Positions 11,506-23,800 of a stretch of DNA of 64,000 nt are shown here, one piece after another. Every line of letters begins with the position of its first letter. Within the stretch, counting starts at the first letter, position 1. Under the pieces are notes generated by a model. It was not told the DNA's origin, made no database searches, and saw nothing but the letters and a program-made list of their open reading frames with translations. Made by a program: the position numbers and the translations under genes. The stretch is from Liolophura sinensis (lineage: Eukaryota > Mollusca > Polyplacophora > Chitonida > Chitonidae): positions 42,773,682-42,837,681 of the forward strand of contig NC_088300.1 in NCBI RefSeq assembly GCF_032854445.1, written 5' to 3'.

Positions 11506-12551
11506 GTGTCAGTTTTACAAAATGCCAACCTATACATATATCTTTGTACGGTATCTTTATTTGCAGAATATATAATGCCGTTCCGACAGTATTACATTGT
11601 TTGTAGTCGGTTATAGTTATAGTTTCAAATGTATGGTGAAATGCAGAGTGTTAAAGGTAGTATTGATGTTCCTATAGCCGTTTAATGGTTTGCGTTATGC
11701 AAACAGCCATAAGCCCAATAGCGGAAACCTGTCCAGCGGCCTATTATACAACCTACACAAGCTTCCAAGGTAGAGGACAACACTCTCCCTAAAATATAAT
11801 CTTAGGGGTCCACTCATATATTGACACACAATAGCTTACCATCGAGATATTCCCACAACCAGTTATAATAACTATATTATCATAACCTGTTTAGTCAACG
11901 TATATTAGCCCTAAATCGATACAATGTATCTGAATACAGATGAAACCATGTGTTATAAATACCACATACATGTACAGTCCTGATTGATTACTTACAGTAT
12001 GAACATAGCATACTGCGTTATTTCTAAATATTTTACAAATCATCAAAGTTATTGAATCGTAGACCTAAAACAACGTTAATGAGTTCGAATCCGACTTACA
12101 ATCAATTTGTGTAAACTCAACATAAATGGATGAGGGCGTCAATGTTTGACCACAATCTTAGCGATCCCGCGGAGGGCGCGGTTTGAACAAAGCCCGGAAG
12201 GCGCGGAAATCGGAGAGGTTGTGGATACGCGTCTTCTGCGAACTCCGCGGGTGCACGAGGGTCGCGATTTTGTTACAACCGTATAGGTGATAGGGCGCAT
12301 ACATAACCCTGCGTGGAGCATGGTTTTCAAGGGAAAGCCATACATTGCAATATTATACGTAACAAGGTACCATACAATGCATGGTTGAGTGGACCTCAGT
12401 ACATAAGTAATGGATGAGCAGCTAAATTCAAAGCCTGTGGTAGCGTTATGTCCCAGTAGTTAACCAGCTTTCCGAACACAGAGCTCTATATATACGTACA
12501 CAATGGTTCTCACAGTTGGCCCCGAGGAGTCTCTGGGGTGAAAAGCACAGG
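11506..12551. other. Gene-free stretch
   Basis: Unique AT-rich sequence, apart from the GC-rich palindromic patch at 12160-12280. Nothing coding is supported. Confidence 0.45.
12160..12280. repeat. GC-rich palindromic patch, copy 2
   Basis: GATCCCGCGGAGGGCGCGG and, further on, AACTCCGCGGGTGCACGAGG then GTCGCG. The second half resembles the right half of the patch at 7576-7680 (CGCCTCCTTCGTATTCCGCGG, then CGAAGGTCGCGG in that copy). Confidence 0.35.
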
Positions 12552-13732
12552 ACCTCGGTGATATATGCTAGGCACAAACATCTACTTTGTCGGCCGTATA
12601 CTTGGTACAAGCATATCTGTTCTGTCGCGGGTATGCTGGGCACAAACATCTGCTTTGTCGGTGGTATGCTGGGCACAGAGAGATACTCTGTCGGCGAATT
12701 GCTGGGTACAGACATCTACTCTGTCGGTGATATGCTGGGCACAAACATCTACTCTGTCGGCCACATGCTGAGCATAAACATCTGCATTGTCGGTGGTATG
12801 CTGGGCACAGAGAGATACTCTGTCGGTAATATGTTGTGCACAGACATTTACTCTGCTGGTATTATGCTGGCCACAGACATCTATATACATTGTTGGTGAT
12901 AGGCTGGGCACCAAGATCTGTTCTATCACTGACATGCTGGTCACAGAATCTATACTGTCAGGGAAATGCTGGACACAAAAATCTACTATGTTGGTTATAT
13001 GCTGGGTACAGACATCTACTCCTTGAGTGATATCCTCGGCACAAACATCTACTCTGTGGATGGTATGCTGGGCACAAACATCTACTCTGTCGATCACATG
13101 CTGGGCATAAACACTTACTCTGTCGGTGATGTGCTGGGCACAGACGTCTACTCTGTCGGTGATATGCTTGGCACAAACATCTACTCTGTCGGTGATGTGT
13201 CAAGCACAAACATCTACTCTGCAGGTGATGTGCTGGGCACAGAAATTTACTCTGTCGGTGATGTGCTGGGTACAGACATTTACTCTGTCGGTGATATACT
13301 GGCCAGAAACATCTTCTCTGTCGGTGATATGCTTTGCACAAACGTCTGCACTCTGTCGGTGATATGTTTGGCACAAACACCTACTCTGTCGGTGGTATAC
13401 TGGGTGCAGACATCTACTCTGTCGGTGATATACTGGGCACAAACATCTACTCGGTCGGTGACATGCTTGGCCCAAACATCTACTCTGTCGGTGATGTGCT
13501 GGGCACAAACATCTACTCTGTCGGTGATATACTGGGCACAAACATCTACTTTGTCAGTGATATGCTTTGCACAAACGTCTGCACTCTGTCGGTAATATGT
13601 TCTGCACAAACATCTAACTGTCGGTGGTATGCTGGGCATAGACACCTACTCTGTCGGTGATACATGCTGATCACAGTCATCATTTGTGTAGGTGATATAT
13701 GCTGGGCACAGACACCTATACTTTGTCGGTGA
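12552..13732 (+). repeat. Minisatellite of 33-bp units, about 36 copies
   Basis: The consensus unit runs GGTGATATGCTGGGCACAAA then CATCTACTCTGTC. Units differ by scattered substitutions, mostly G/A, C/T and ACAAA/ACAGA changes, with a few indels. Because 33 is a multiple of 3, long frames stay open on both strands: an 11-residue repeat like MLGTNIYSVGD on plus and one like VCAQHITDRVD on minus. Frames jump where indels occur and there is no start, splice or conservation support, so I read it as non-coding. Confidence 0.9.
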
Positions 13733-16487
13733 TGAACTCATCCTCTACTTTCATTGTCTGTCGATGATATATTGATATATATTTTTTACTTTAATTGTTA
13801 CGGGCACTATAACTGCTAAAACATCAAGATATGAAGACTGTCGTTTGCTCACTATTAAAGCTAAATTGTGATGAGTTTTTGTCGTATACTGTTTATCGGT
13901 TGGTGACCAAGGACATGCTCTTCAAAAGGGTGCTGTAACCCGATCAAATATCAAATGATCAAATATCATTGTAAGTATTATATAACATGTGGGAAATTTC
14001 CGTCACAGTACTAAAATGACATAAAAAGCTCCTGCACTCACGTCTTGTCAATGAATGAATGAATGCGTGTGGTTTACACGTTAGTCATATGACGAGTCAT
14101 TATGTGTATAGACACATATTGTGTATTCTTGAGGCAGGGTGAGTCTATGACGTCATGCCGAAGACACCATATATGACACCCCACCCAATCACATTACACT
14201 GACACCGAGCCAACCAGTCCGGTTTCCTTGCGCAAACTTCTGCGAGCAGTGGAAAGTGGGACTTGACTGAAAATCGATGATACATACAGGTTCATCAATT
14301 AATAAACTGGCCTTTCTGAGAAACAACGTCATACATGATATGAATGATGCCGAACGACCTGAGTGGGCCCCTACATGTGATCTTGATCAACACAGACTAA
14401 CGCTCAAACATCGATCAGATAATCGTTCATTAAAAAAACATGAAATAAAATCAATTATCAGAATATACGATTAGCTTCAATCATTCCTCCCAAAAAAACT
14501 GCTTTTGATAAAACTGCAGCAACTACATAGGCCTATACTAATTGCAAGCATTACTTTGCCTGAACAACTGCTTTGCCTCTCTGGAGGCGGCATATAGGCC
14601 TACACTTCAAATCGATACTCGATGAGCAATATACGCTTTATATTTCGGGATTTCAAAGAAATGGTCAAGCCATTCATGAATGATAATGTAGTAGGTAGTT
14701 CTAAACGGCTTGAAAAAAAAAAGACATTGTAATAAGAAAAGCCCACTTGATCGAACAGTGTCCAGAAACGGCTTTAAATGTCATTGGGTATATTTTATTC
14801 TTCTAATTTTTTCGCCACATATGATGAAATGATAGTTTAATCTTGAACACATCTGCAATCAGTTTAATTGTATGCGCAGCATGGGCAGGAATTATTAGTC
14901 ATTATGCCGTATCACGGGTTTTATGTTCACATTTGTGGTAACCTCAGAGGGGCATAAAAACCTGTAGAACAAGGTTGTGTAACGATAATTACTGAAGTAA
15001 CTGCCCATTACTGCAATAGCATGAACTTCACGCATAAGGAAGATAAAACAGGATAAAACAACGTTGTAAGGAGTGGATGTATTCTGATGACGTTGTCACA
15101 CCATGCATTTCGCAGATAAAGCCTATTCTCATTTTATCTACAGCGGTTTAAAAACAAACAAACAAAAAAAAAACAACAAACAAACAACTACAACAATAAC
15201 AACAGAAAAATAATTATAATAGTCAACGATAATTAAATTATAGATTATGCGAGCATTCTTTTAATGTCATCATGAGATGCTTTATAGCTATTTTCCTTTG
15301 AGGCGTAAATGTACATGTAGGTAAACACCAGCTGTACACACATGAACGTCAGTTGTCCAAAGGGAGGTAATTGTGTATACCGTAGTATAATTAACCAACG
15401 TGTATGATATTTTATAAACGCCTATATTGTCTTATTTCTCATATTTTTTCAGTTCAGCCTCAGTTTTAACATCATTTTGGTCATATATCCCAAAAGTATC
15501 GCCTTGTAAAATACCGGTTTGAAGTCCGACATCTATACGTGGTGGCCCTATCTGACAATAGATATCTACATGCACATCAACGGTATATAGTATTCCTATA
15601 GTTGGCCTGCTTCAGTACGCTCAAGCGGCGGAAGTACAACAGCTGCGAATTTTAAAGTCTTACATAGCTTGACATGTACGTATGAGTCATGGAACTGGAT
15701 GTGCCATATATTTACGACGGGGACACTAGCATTATATACAATAAATTATAATAATAGGAATGCTATTATCTCAGACATATACATATATACAATAAAAAAA
15801 AATACAACTGTTCGAGTGAACAACATACATACATGCCCACAATAAACCGACAGAACTGCTGACTTACGGCCGCTTTCATGCCACCAATCAGCTGAATAAA
15901 TGAATAAGTTCCTAAATAAATATTTTTTTCTTTCTTTGAGTGGTGTTTTTGTTATACAAATAATTTGTTAATTTTAACATTAAGTCCGTTGTGGGAGTGA
16001 TGCTTGAATGTATTCTGTTATTATAACATAATGCCATGTCATATACAACTTTATATCCTGTTGGTCTAATACAGTCATTAAATGCTGAATGAATAGATCA
16101 TGAACATAATATCTGCTGCAATAACAGGATACATTCTAGTATAATGCAACAGATTTTCTGTTAAATTTAACAAATTATTGTTTCTTTTTTGAGAGTATAT
16201 ATTCTGCACACATGCATGCAGGTATAAACATGCGAATAGTGCTTTCATTTTGCTTTTTAATATAGCCTATGCTTCTATGCACTGAAAATAATTGTGAAAT
16301 AAAAGTCTACATGCATTCATATATATATACACTTTGAGGTGTGTGCATCTCATACACTGTAGGCCTGTAGATGCGATCGGGCCGAACACCATTTAATCAA
16401 GCCGGACACGTGTGCGGCGCATATATTTGGTGTCAAACCAAAATGTTGGTTTCAGGCCTATATTCCTGTACGTACAGACTATTCATA
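13733..16487. other. Gene-free stretch
   Basis: AT-rich unique sequence with an A/C-rich simple stretch (AAACAAACAAAC type) at 15152-15200 and several ATATAT runs. No gene, RNA or known repeat recognised. Confidence 0.45.
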
Positions 16488-16804
16488 CTGTGGGTAAAGC
16501 GTCCACTTTGGTAGCGGTATATCCAGGGTTAGTCCTGGGTCGAGTCACATCTAAAACCTGAAAGGAGGAAGCTGTAACTTCCTCGCTTGGCGTTCAGCAT
16601 GAAGGGTATAGTGCACCGACTAAAATCGTACCGATATCAGTAGGCCCCTATAGTGGCTCGGGCGGGGCAACTTACTTGCCTTCGGTAAGGCGTCTCAGTG
16701 AAGCAGCACTAGATAAAAGAGCGGAAGAAATCCATTCGTCGTCCTCATATGACTGAAATTTTTTTAAATACGACGTTAAACCCCAAGCACTCACTCACTC
16801 ACTC
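16488..16804 (+). mobile_element. SINE family 2, nearly full length
   Basis: It has a tRNA-like head (TAAAGCGTCCACTTTGGTAG, GGTATATCCAGGGTTAGTCC), then a body shared with the copy at 36969-37304 (GGCTCGGGCGGGGC, TTACTTGCCTTCGGTAAGGC, GAAGCAGCACTAGATAAAAG). The 3' end is CGACGTTAAACCCCAAGCAC followed by CTCA repeats. The CACTCACT tail is typical of SINEs abundant in gastropod and other mollusc genomes (recalled, not searched). Confidence 0.8.
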
Positions 16805-17749
16805 AATTCATATTGTGCAGCGATGTCACTGGCACACTCTTTGGTCACGTGACTAGATTACTGACGGTGAAAACAAAACGAATTTAGCCCTACTGAGATA
16901 TAGGCACTAAAACATATTTTAAGTAAGAAATTCTTGCTGGAAAAGTTATCAGAAAAAACTAAGTAATCAAACTTTAGGAATGGACACAAATCCGCATTTC
17001 GCCCATTTTGCTCCATATTATTTATCACCTCCTGCTCCTTGTGAGGAACCCGGGTGCTCGAAACTATGAATAGGGCTATGCTGAAAAAGTTCCAAGTGTT
17101 CATGTCTTACATTTATCTCCAGCCCAACAATCATATGATCTATGAGATCACAGGCTCGAATCCAGCTCTCCCTTCTTTGTCCGCGGCTTAAATTCAAGAC
17201 GTTATGACCGATGTCTGATGAAAGGTGGTGGTCTATTCGAAACGGTTTCCTAAAACTAGAATGTTGGCTATCGTCGCAGTCTGTATATAGTGAAGCATTC
17301 CACAGGCAAATTTTGCAATTTTGCAGGGGTAGGCTTAGGTCTATACCTACCGGGGTCAAAATATGCTAGCATCTAAACATATTGATAATGCAGAAGCAAC
17401 GAAAAATCATAACTTCATTTATATCTATTATTTCTGACAGCTTCTCTATTTTGCAAGATTCTGAACATTAATTGTGCACGTACGTGGATTTAAAAATATA
17501 AATGTACCGCTGTTCACAGAATAAGGAAGCTGAACCATTTTTTTTCTCTCTAGCCTACGTACAATGTGTGCGTGTATTATCTGTAAAAATATTACTGTAA
17601 CCATGGGATGGATCGAATATCCAGCACCCCAGCAATTAATGCTTGACATGTGACGCTTAAACCGACTGTCATACTGATAACTGCCACGTAAGGCTACTAG
17701 ATCAGACAGCAGTTCGCATTGACACTTCATCAATATTCATGAGCTTCGC
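16805..17749. other. Upstream region of TTC17
   Basis: Holds the presumptive TTC17 promoter and 5' UTR. No TATA box is placed convincingly near the start codon. The start is preceded by GC-poor sequence that turns GC-rich only at the ATG. Two minus-strand frames of about 95-113 codons (17018-17359, 17446-17733) have no recognisable domain. The longer one lacks an ATG at its beginning. Confidence 0.4.
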
Positions 17750-17760
17750 AACATGGCGGC
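17750..17760 (+). promoter_or_regulatory. YY1-type site overlapping the TTC17 start codon
   Basis: AACATGGCGGC fits the YY1 consensus AANATGGCGGC exactly and contains the initiator ATG. YY1 sites at the start codon are known for TATA-less, broadly expressed animal genes. Use in this species is inferred. Confidence 0.55.
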
Positions 17761-17866
17761 CGCCATAACAGTCCTGTTGTGGCTGAAATTTGTCCTGGAA
17801 TTATGTAGGTTTTGTGACTGTTCTTCGCACTGGATTGTCACGGAAGATGGAAGAATTCAGGCACAG
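17753..17866 (+). CDS. TTC17: TTC17 exon 1 (residues 1-38)
   Basis: Signal peptide and the start of the mature protein, with [14 protein letters not shown] matching the vertebrate N-terminus. The donor CAG|GTAACT leaves phase 0. The ATG is chosen because it opens a hydrophobic leader directly joined to the conserved motif. Confidence 0.93.
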
Positions 17867-20800
17867 GTAACTATGAGGCTAATTCAATTAAGTTCTTTGG
17901 CAGGCACGGTCGTGTAACGGAAAATTCACCTGACAATGCCCCGGTGTACCGACGTCTGGTTATGCATCAGGCAGTACGTTATGCCGCTAACCCAGCTTGA
18001 GGCTACCCTGTGTACATTACGCACGGAAATCGCTATTTTACGCTCTTGAGGTTAAGCGTTTTAAACAACAATGCTAGTAGACCTTAAGACAATGTCGGAC
18101 AAGCGCTAGGTAAAAGTTACGCGCGGTGGTGATCAACACTGATTTGTCATCATACTAACTAATGCTAAAATCTGATTGGGTTAGCATTCTCTTCAGTTTC
18201 TGGACTTACTCTGTTCTGTCATTTGTGAGCGTAATCTTGTTACGGTCCTGGTAACTAGGCCAGCGAACACATACTATTAAATATCCAAATTTCATAACAC
18301 GATACTTTATTTCGTAGTTGTTCCTATGCTTTAAATTAATTATGTTTGCATACCGTTACTTCACATGCCTTATCCCTCTTGGGCAGGCAATGGTAGGCCT
18401 ATATCAGCTGTCCTAACCAGTCTTATAACATACTTTTGTACAGTAATGCATTATGTATGCTCCATTCAAGAAAAAAATTGCCCTCATACGTTTTTCAAAG
18501 AATTTACCTGGTGCCACTAACACCTACCACCCTGCAATGACAAGAATATAATTACATGTAAGATCCGTGGAAATCTCGAGAAAGCCTTGGCAGTTTGTGA
18601 GTGATGGGATTAACAGATAACATTTTACACTGGATCTGCATGGAACTCTGTTGTACGCCTTGGTCATTGTTTAGTTTGAAGTTTATATACCAAGGCTTTC
18701 CAGCATAAAAATATCATTTGGTACTTTGTAGACTCATACCTACATTGTTGGTCGGAACCTGCAACCTTTTGCTTGTAACTCACAAAATCCAGTGGTCATT
18801 GAAAATTTCAATAGAAGTCTTAGTAGGGCTTAATTCCTATTAAGAAAAAAATAAATAAAAACTGATTGCGCAGATTGATTTTGTCCAGTAGCATTTGAAA
18901 TTCTTATGTGATACATGATCTGGTAATACCGTATACTTGTACCTTAGTTTCTGCACATTCTACAGTTTGGTTGTAATGGATGGTTTTTCAAATGATACAT
19001 AGCTTTTCTACAATGTGTGGAAAAGCAGGTATGTTGCTTTTCAAGATTTTGTAACTTGTCGCTTATGTTCTGCTACATGTAGGCTACTTTGCCTATCGTG
19101 TTGTGCTAAAAGCCTTCAGTACTGCTGAATTATAACAGTGATCCATGCATGGCGTGGTGATATTTATTTATTTGATTGGTGTTTTATGCCATACTCAAGA
19201 ATATTTTACTTATACTACGGTGGCCAGCATTATGGTGGGTGGAAACCGGGCAAAGCCGGCGGAAACCCACGACCATCCTCTGGTTGCTGGCAGACCTTCC
19301 CTCGTATGGCCGGAGATAATTGGTGATATATTTTCACATCATACGTAATATTCTTATCAGACTTAGATGTAAAAGGCAGGTATCAATCTTCAGATTCCTG
19401 GAACATTTTATAATAGTAACTTGTACCAAGTGTATTCATTACTTCAGTCAAGAATGATCAATAGTATGGTCTGAGAATAATCACATCTTAAATTTTTTTT
19501 TAATCTGAAGATCATAAAATTAATACATGTATATAGTCTACATCATATGATGTATTGATTATTCTAAAGGGTTCTAATTACAATGTTATGGTTATATTTC
19601 TTTTTCAGCTGGACACAGTATTTAACATGCGTCGCCCATATGATCTGGTGGCCTTCATGAAGCAAGATGAACGCGCTCGAACATTAAGTGGTCTCAAAAA
19701 TGAACTCTTATCCAGGAAAGATGAAATTGATAAAAATGAAGACAAAGATACAGGTAAATCATTATCACACATTCATCAGGCGGATTAATTCTTTGTGTGC
19801 CAATGAGCACTCCATACCCTTGAGTATAAGGTTTTTTGCTCAGGCCATTTCATGCTCAGGCCATTCCATGCTCATGTTAAATGATGAACTTAATTTGAAG
19901 GGAAAGAAGTTTCTAAGAAATTACTGAATTGGACAAGAGGTTCTTGTGCACAGTATTTCCATGTAAGGTAGCCTGAGCGAGTCTCTAGGAGGGAAAAAGA
20001 CTTTAAAAGACTCGTATGCGGACAGGATTTGAAGTAAATACATGGACTTAAAATGAAGCATATATATAGCGGAACCGACACCTCATGCCCCCCCCCCCCT
20101 CCAAATCACCCCCCCCTCCAAATCCCCATGCAGTGATATTACATGTGTTTGTGTGTCATCTGTATACCCATGTACTGCTGGTCTGGAGTTCTGGACTGCA
20201 TATGTACATCTAGGCTACCAATAAGCCCGACTTGTCACAGCCTGCATGCATGGCCTGTTTTTGGTGAATCTTGTTAAGCACAGTTTAAACATGGCCTATA
20301 GGTAGTACTGTAAGCCAGTACTACTTTCTTTAACCTGACAAAAGCTGTTTTCTGTTTTTCATGAACAATGATACAGGCCCGCAGCTAGAAATCAAAAAGG
20401 GCAGGGTGCAAAGGTACATTCCTCATAAAGGGACAGGGTTGCAGGGTGTCTATTTTCAGTCGCATGTGTTAACATTGTGTGTGTGAAAAATGGAGCAGGG
20501 TGCACAGTTTAGGGTAGGATGCAACATAGCTAGGGTCTAACCAGTGAATCAGTTGTGTTCAGATTAGCAAGGACTTACTGCGGTCTGCTGAACAAGGATA
20601 ATATTTCAGTGTCTACCAGCCAAATGGGATTTTTTTCAGTTCCTCTCAGTATTAAAAGTTTTAACTGCCGATACAGAAATTCAGTAGCTTAAGCGCATGA
20701 ATTCAAATTTTTGAATTATTATGCAAATTCGGATTGATATGGTAAAAATGCAGGCATGTTGTTTGCTCAGATGTTTATTATGTGATAAAATAAGGACCAT

Positions 20801-23800
20801 TTCCTTGATGAAGGTCCCTAACATCTCATCAGCAGTATCAGTAATTTGCTTATTACACGTGAAAATTGTGCTTGTGATGTTATTACAGTTTAAGCAGTAA
20901 AGTGTCTGTAGAACTAGGAAACCTGATATATTGTGTTGATATGGCATTATTGAATTCAGTGGTTTTCACTCAATAAACACTCAGCATTCACAGTCAGATC
21001 AGCAGTATATTGATCAGACTATTTGTAACCATGTCAGTTCACAAACAACCATTTAATATGTGCACCAATTATCTCATCATGTGTTCATATTACGAAAGAG
21101 GATTATATCTGACATCAGTAGAGTCCCAGCCTTCGTATCTCCAGTAGGCTTTGATCATCCCAGCCTTTGTATCTCCAGTAGGCTTTGATCATCCCAGCCT
21201 TCGTATTTCCAGTAGGCTATGATCATCCCAGCCATCCTGTCTCCAGTAACCTATGATCATCCCAGCCATCTGTCTCCAGTAGGCTATGATCATCCCAGCC
21301 ATCTGTCTCCAGTAGGCTATGTTCATCCCAGCCATCCTGTCTCCAGTAGGCTATGATCATCCCAGCCTTCGTATCTCCAGTAGGCTATGATCATCCCAGC
21401 CTTCATATCTCCAGTAGGCTATGATCATCCCAGCCTTCGTATCTCCAGTAGGCTATGATCATCCCAGCCTTCATATCTCCAGTAGGCTATGATCATCCCA
21501 GCCTTCATATCTCCAGTAGGCTATGATCATCCCAGCCTTCGTATCTCCAGTAGGCTATGATCATCCCAGCCATCCCGTCTCCAGTAGGCTATGATCATCC
21601 CAGCCTTTGTATCTCCAGTAGCCTATGATCATTCAGTTGCATTTATGTTGCAAGTTTGAGTCTTTTGAGTTTGCTCATTGATATAATATTAAATTCAGTC
21701 ACAATTAACTTTAGTATCATGCAGCATTTTGTATTGATTGATATTGTCCAGCTTAGAGCACTGTAATCTTGACACAAAGGGTGTTTCTGGACAACACTAA
21801 TTCATTTAGTTATTTGATTGGTGTTTTACGCTCTTCTCTGTAAATGAAGTGTTCTTCCTGTAAATGGCACCCATACCCCCCAGCCTACTGCTGACCTACA
21901 ATGGCCAGACCTGTCATCAGTTTTGAAAGCTGCTCAGTATTGCAATGACTGTGTCAGAACTTCTTATCTGGACACCTTTGACAGTGAATTACTATTTACA
22001 TTTATGTTGATGGTTATCTCTAAAAGCTATTAAGGAAAAAATTATCTACTCAGATTTCAAGTGTAGTTGCCTTAAATACATGAAGTTTTGTGTTGTTAAA
22101 GTCAGCCCTTACAGGGATTCACTAATTTACCTCTGAAACTGGATTAAATTTTTCTGTAGAAATTAAGTATTTTTGTCTAAATCTGACAGAATAAAGTTTT
22201 CAACCATAATTTCCAGGTATGAACTGAACTTTACCCCTGAACACCAGGGCCCTGTATCACAAAGCAGACGTAGCGCTATGTTCACGCTTTGTGAAACGGG
22301 GCCCTGGTCATAAAGCTGATGGGTATGAATCCGCACTCTGTAGTCAGACTGTATGCAATGTGTTCAATACATGTATGTTTATGGCTGTACTTTGAAATGG
22401 GATAACTTAATTCTGAGATTCAGTTCTTTCAGTCATCCAGATCACATAAGTGTGGACATCTTGCCATTAATCAGTGAAGCGATGTTTTCAGTCAACCTTC
22501 TGTCGATTCTGTTGATGTCCATTGCCAGAAGGTTTGTCTGTGGCTGAATGCAGAAAACACTCCAGAACTGAGTCATAATTTGTAGTATGATTTAAATGCT
22601 TACTATCAGATCATGGGAGTTAAATTTGAAAATAAGTGTTGTGTTGAGACAGCTGTGGTGAAATTTGAAACCCTGGGGCCATAAGTTGTATAATATTAAG
22701 GTTTTAAGTTTGAATTTTGACAAGTCAAGATTTGTTTTTGTGGAATTGGTCCTAGGTATTGGACAAGGTGCATATAAGGTTTATTCCAGGTGTTGTCCGT
22801 TTTGTCCACCACAGACCTGACTCTAATTTATTAGATAAACTCTGAGCTTTCATATATCATTGTTTTGTTAAACATGTTCAAAAGTCTGTCATACCTGATA
22901 TATTTGTCTGAAGTTCCATTTGATACCTGTATGTGTTGTCAAGTCTGCGAATCAGCTGAAGGTCAGGGACAACGTTTGTGCACCCATTGAAGTGTTGGCA
23001 AGGGCCAGTTGATTGCTACAGGAAGAACTACCTTGTAAATGACGTGGCAACTTTTTTTGAAACATTGTCAATAATGTCACACACCAACTTAAAAATTATT
23101 TCCAGGCTTGTGAGAGATTGTATTAGGGTTTAGGGATGGATTTTGACACTTTTTAATAAGTCAGCAGCTATCGTAAGACTTTTCTTGTTTGTTTTGCAGG
23201 GCTGGAGCAGAGGTTTTACAAGACAGATTCTGATTGTGTATCTGCTGGAAAGGCTCTACCAGAGTTTGACCTGTATATCAGTACTGTGTTACCCCTGGAA
23301 AACAAGGGGATAAGGTTAGTGACAGGGCTCTTGCCTCACATTAAAGCTTGAACATTTTCTGATTTATGAGATTTCCGGGCACATGCTGCTGTACTCATGT
23401 ATACAGTCAAAACTCAGTCAGAATCAACATTGAATTCATAGTAATCAAATATTTGAATGCCTTTCAACACTCTTTAAAAAAATCTGAAAAAATAAAAAAA
23501 GTTAATTTTATGCATAGTTTTAAGTTGTCTGTATGTTGACCTCGCTTCATATTTTAGCTTTCTTTTACTTTAATACAAAAATCTGCTTCATGGCAGTCCA
23601 AAACAAAGGTTTGTTGATATTTCAAGTTTAGGTATGCTGTGCAGATTGGTCTAGGATCTAACATCGTACAATTTCCTGCTCTTATCAGGCAGAGTTTTGA
23701 GAATATTGGGCATTGTTATCCATTTCTGTACGCCTCACCCTCCCGTGTTATCTGCTACCTCAGCATCCGGCTGGTGATATGCCCAGATGTGTCTGGTTTC

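Larger units (their letters stand above)
19754..23199 (+). other. TTC17 intron 2
   Basis: 3.4 kb. Contains C-rich runs near 20088-20117, the 34-bp minisatellite at 21123-21633, a SINE 3'-end scrap near 21806-21835 and a short palindrome at 22245-22306. The rest looks unique and non-coding. Confidence 0.8.

Noticed and set aside
12582..13660. Long frames on both strands as repeat-protein genes
   Set aside because: They exist only because the 33-bp unit is a multiple of three and stop-free. Frames shift at indels, and there is no splice or start context.
12552..13732. Regular direct repeats resembling a CRISPR array
   Set aside because: Units are contiguous with no unique spacers, the DNA is eukaryotic, and no cas genes occur. 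It is a minisatellite.
17018..17733. A divergent gene sharing the TTC17 promoter
   Set aside because: The two minus-strand frames have no recognised domain; the longer lacks an ATG start and neither shows clear splice sites.
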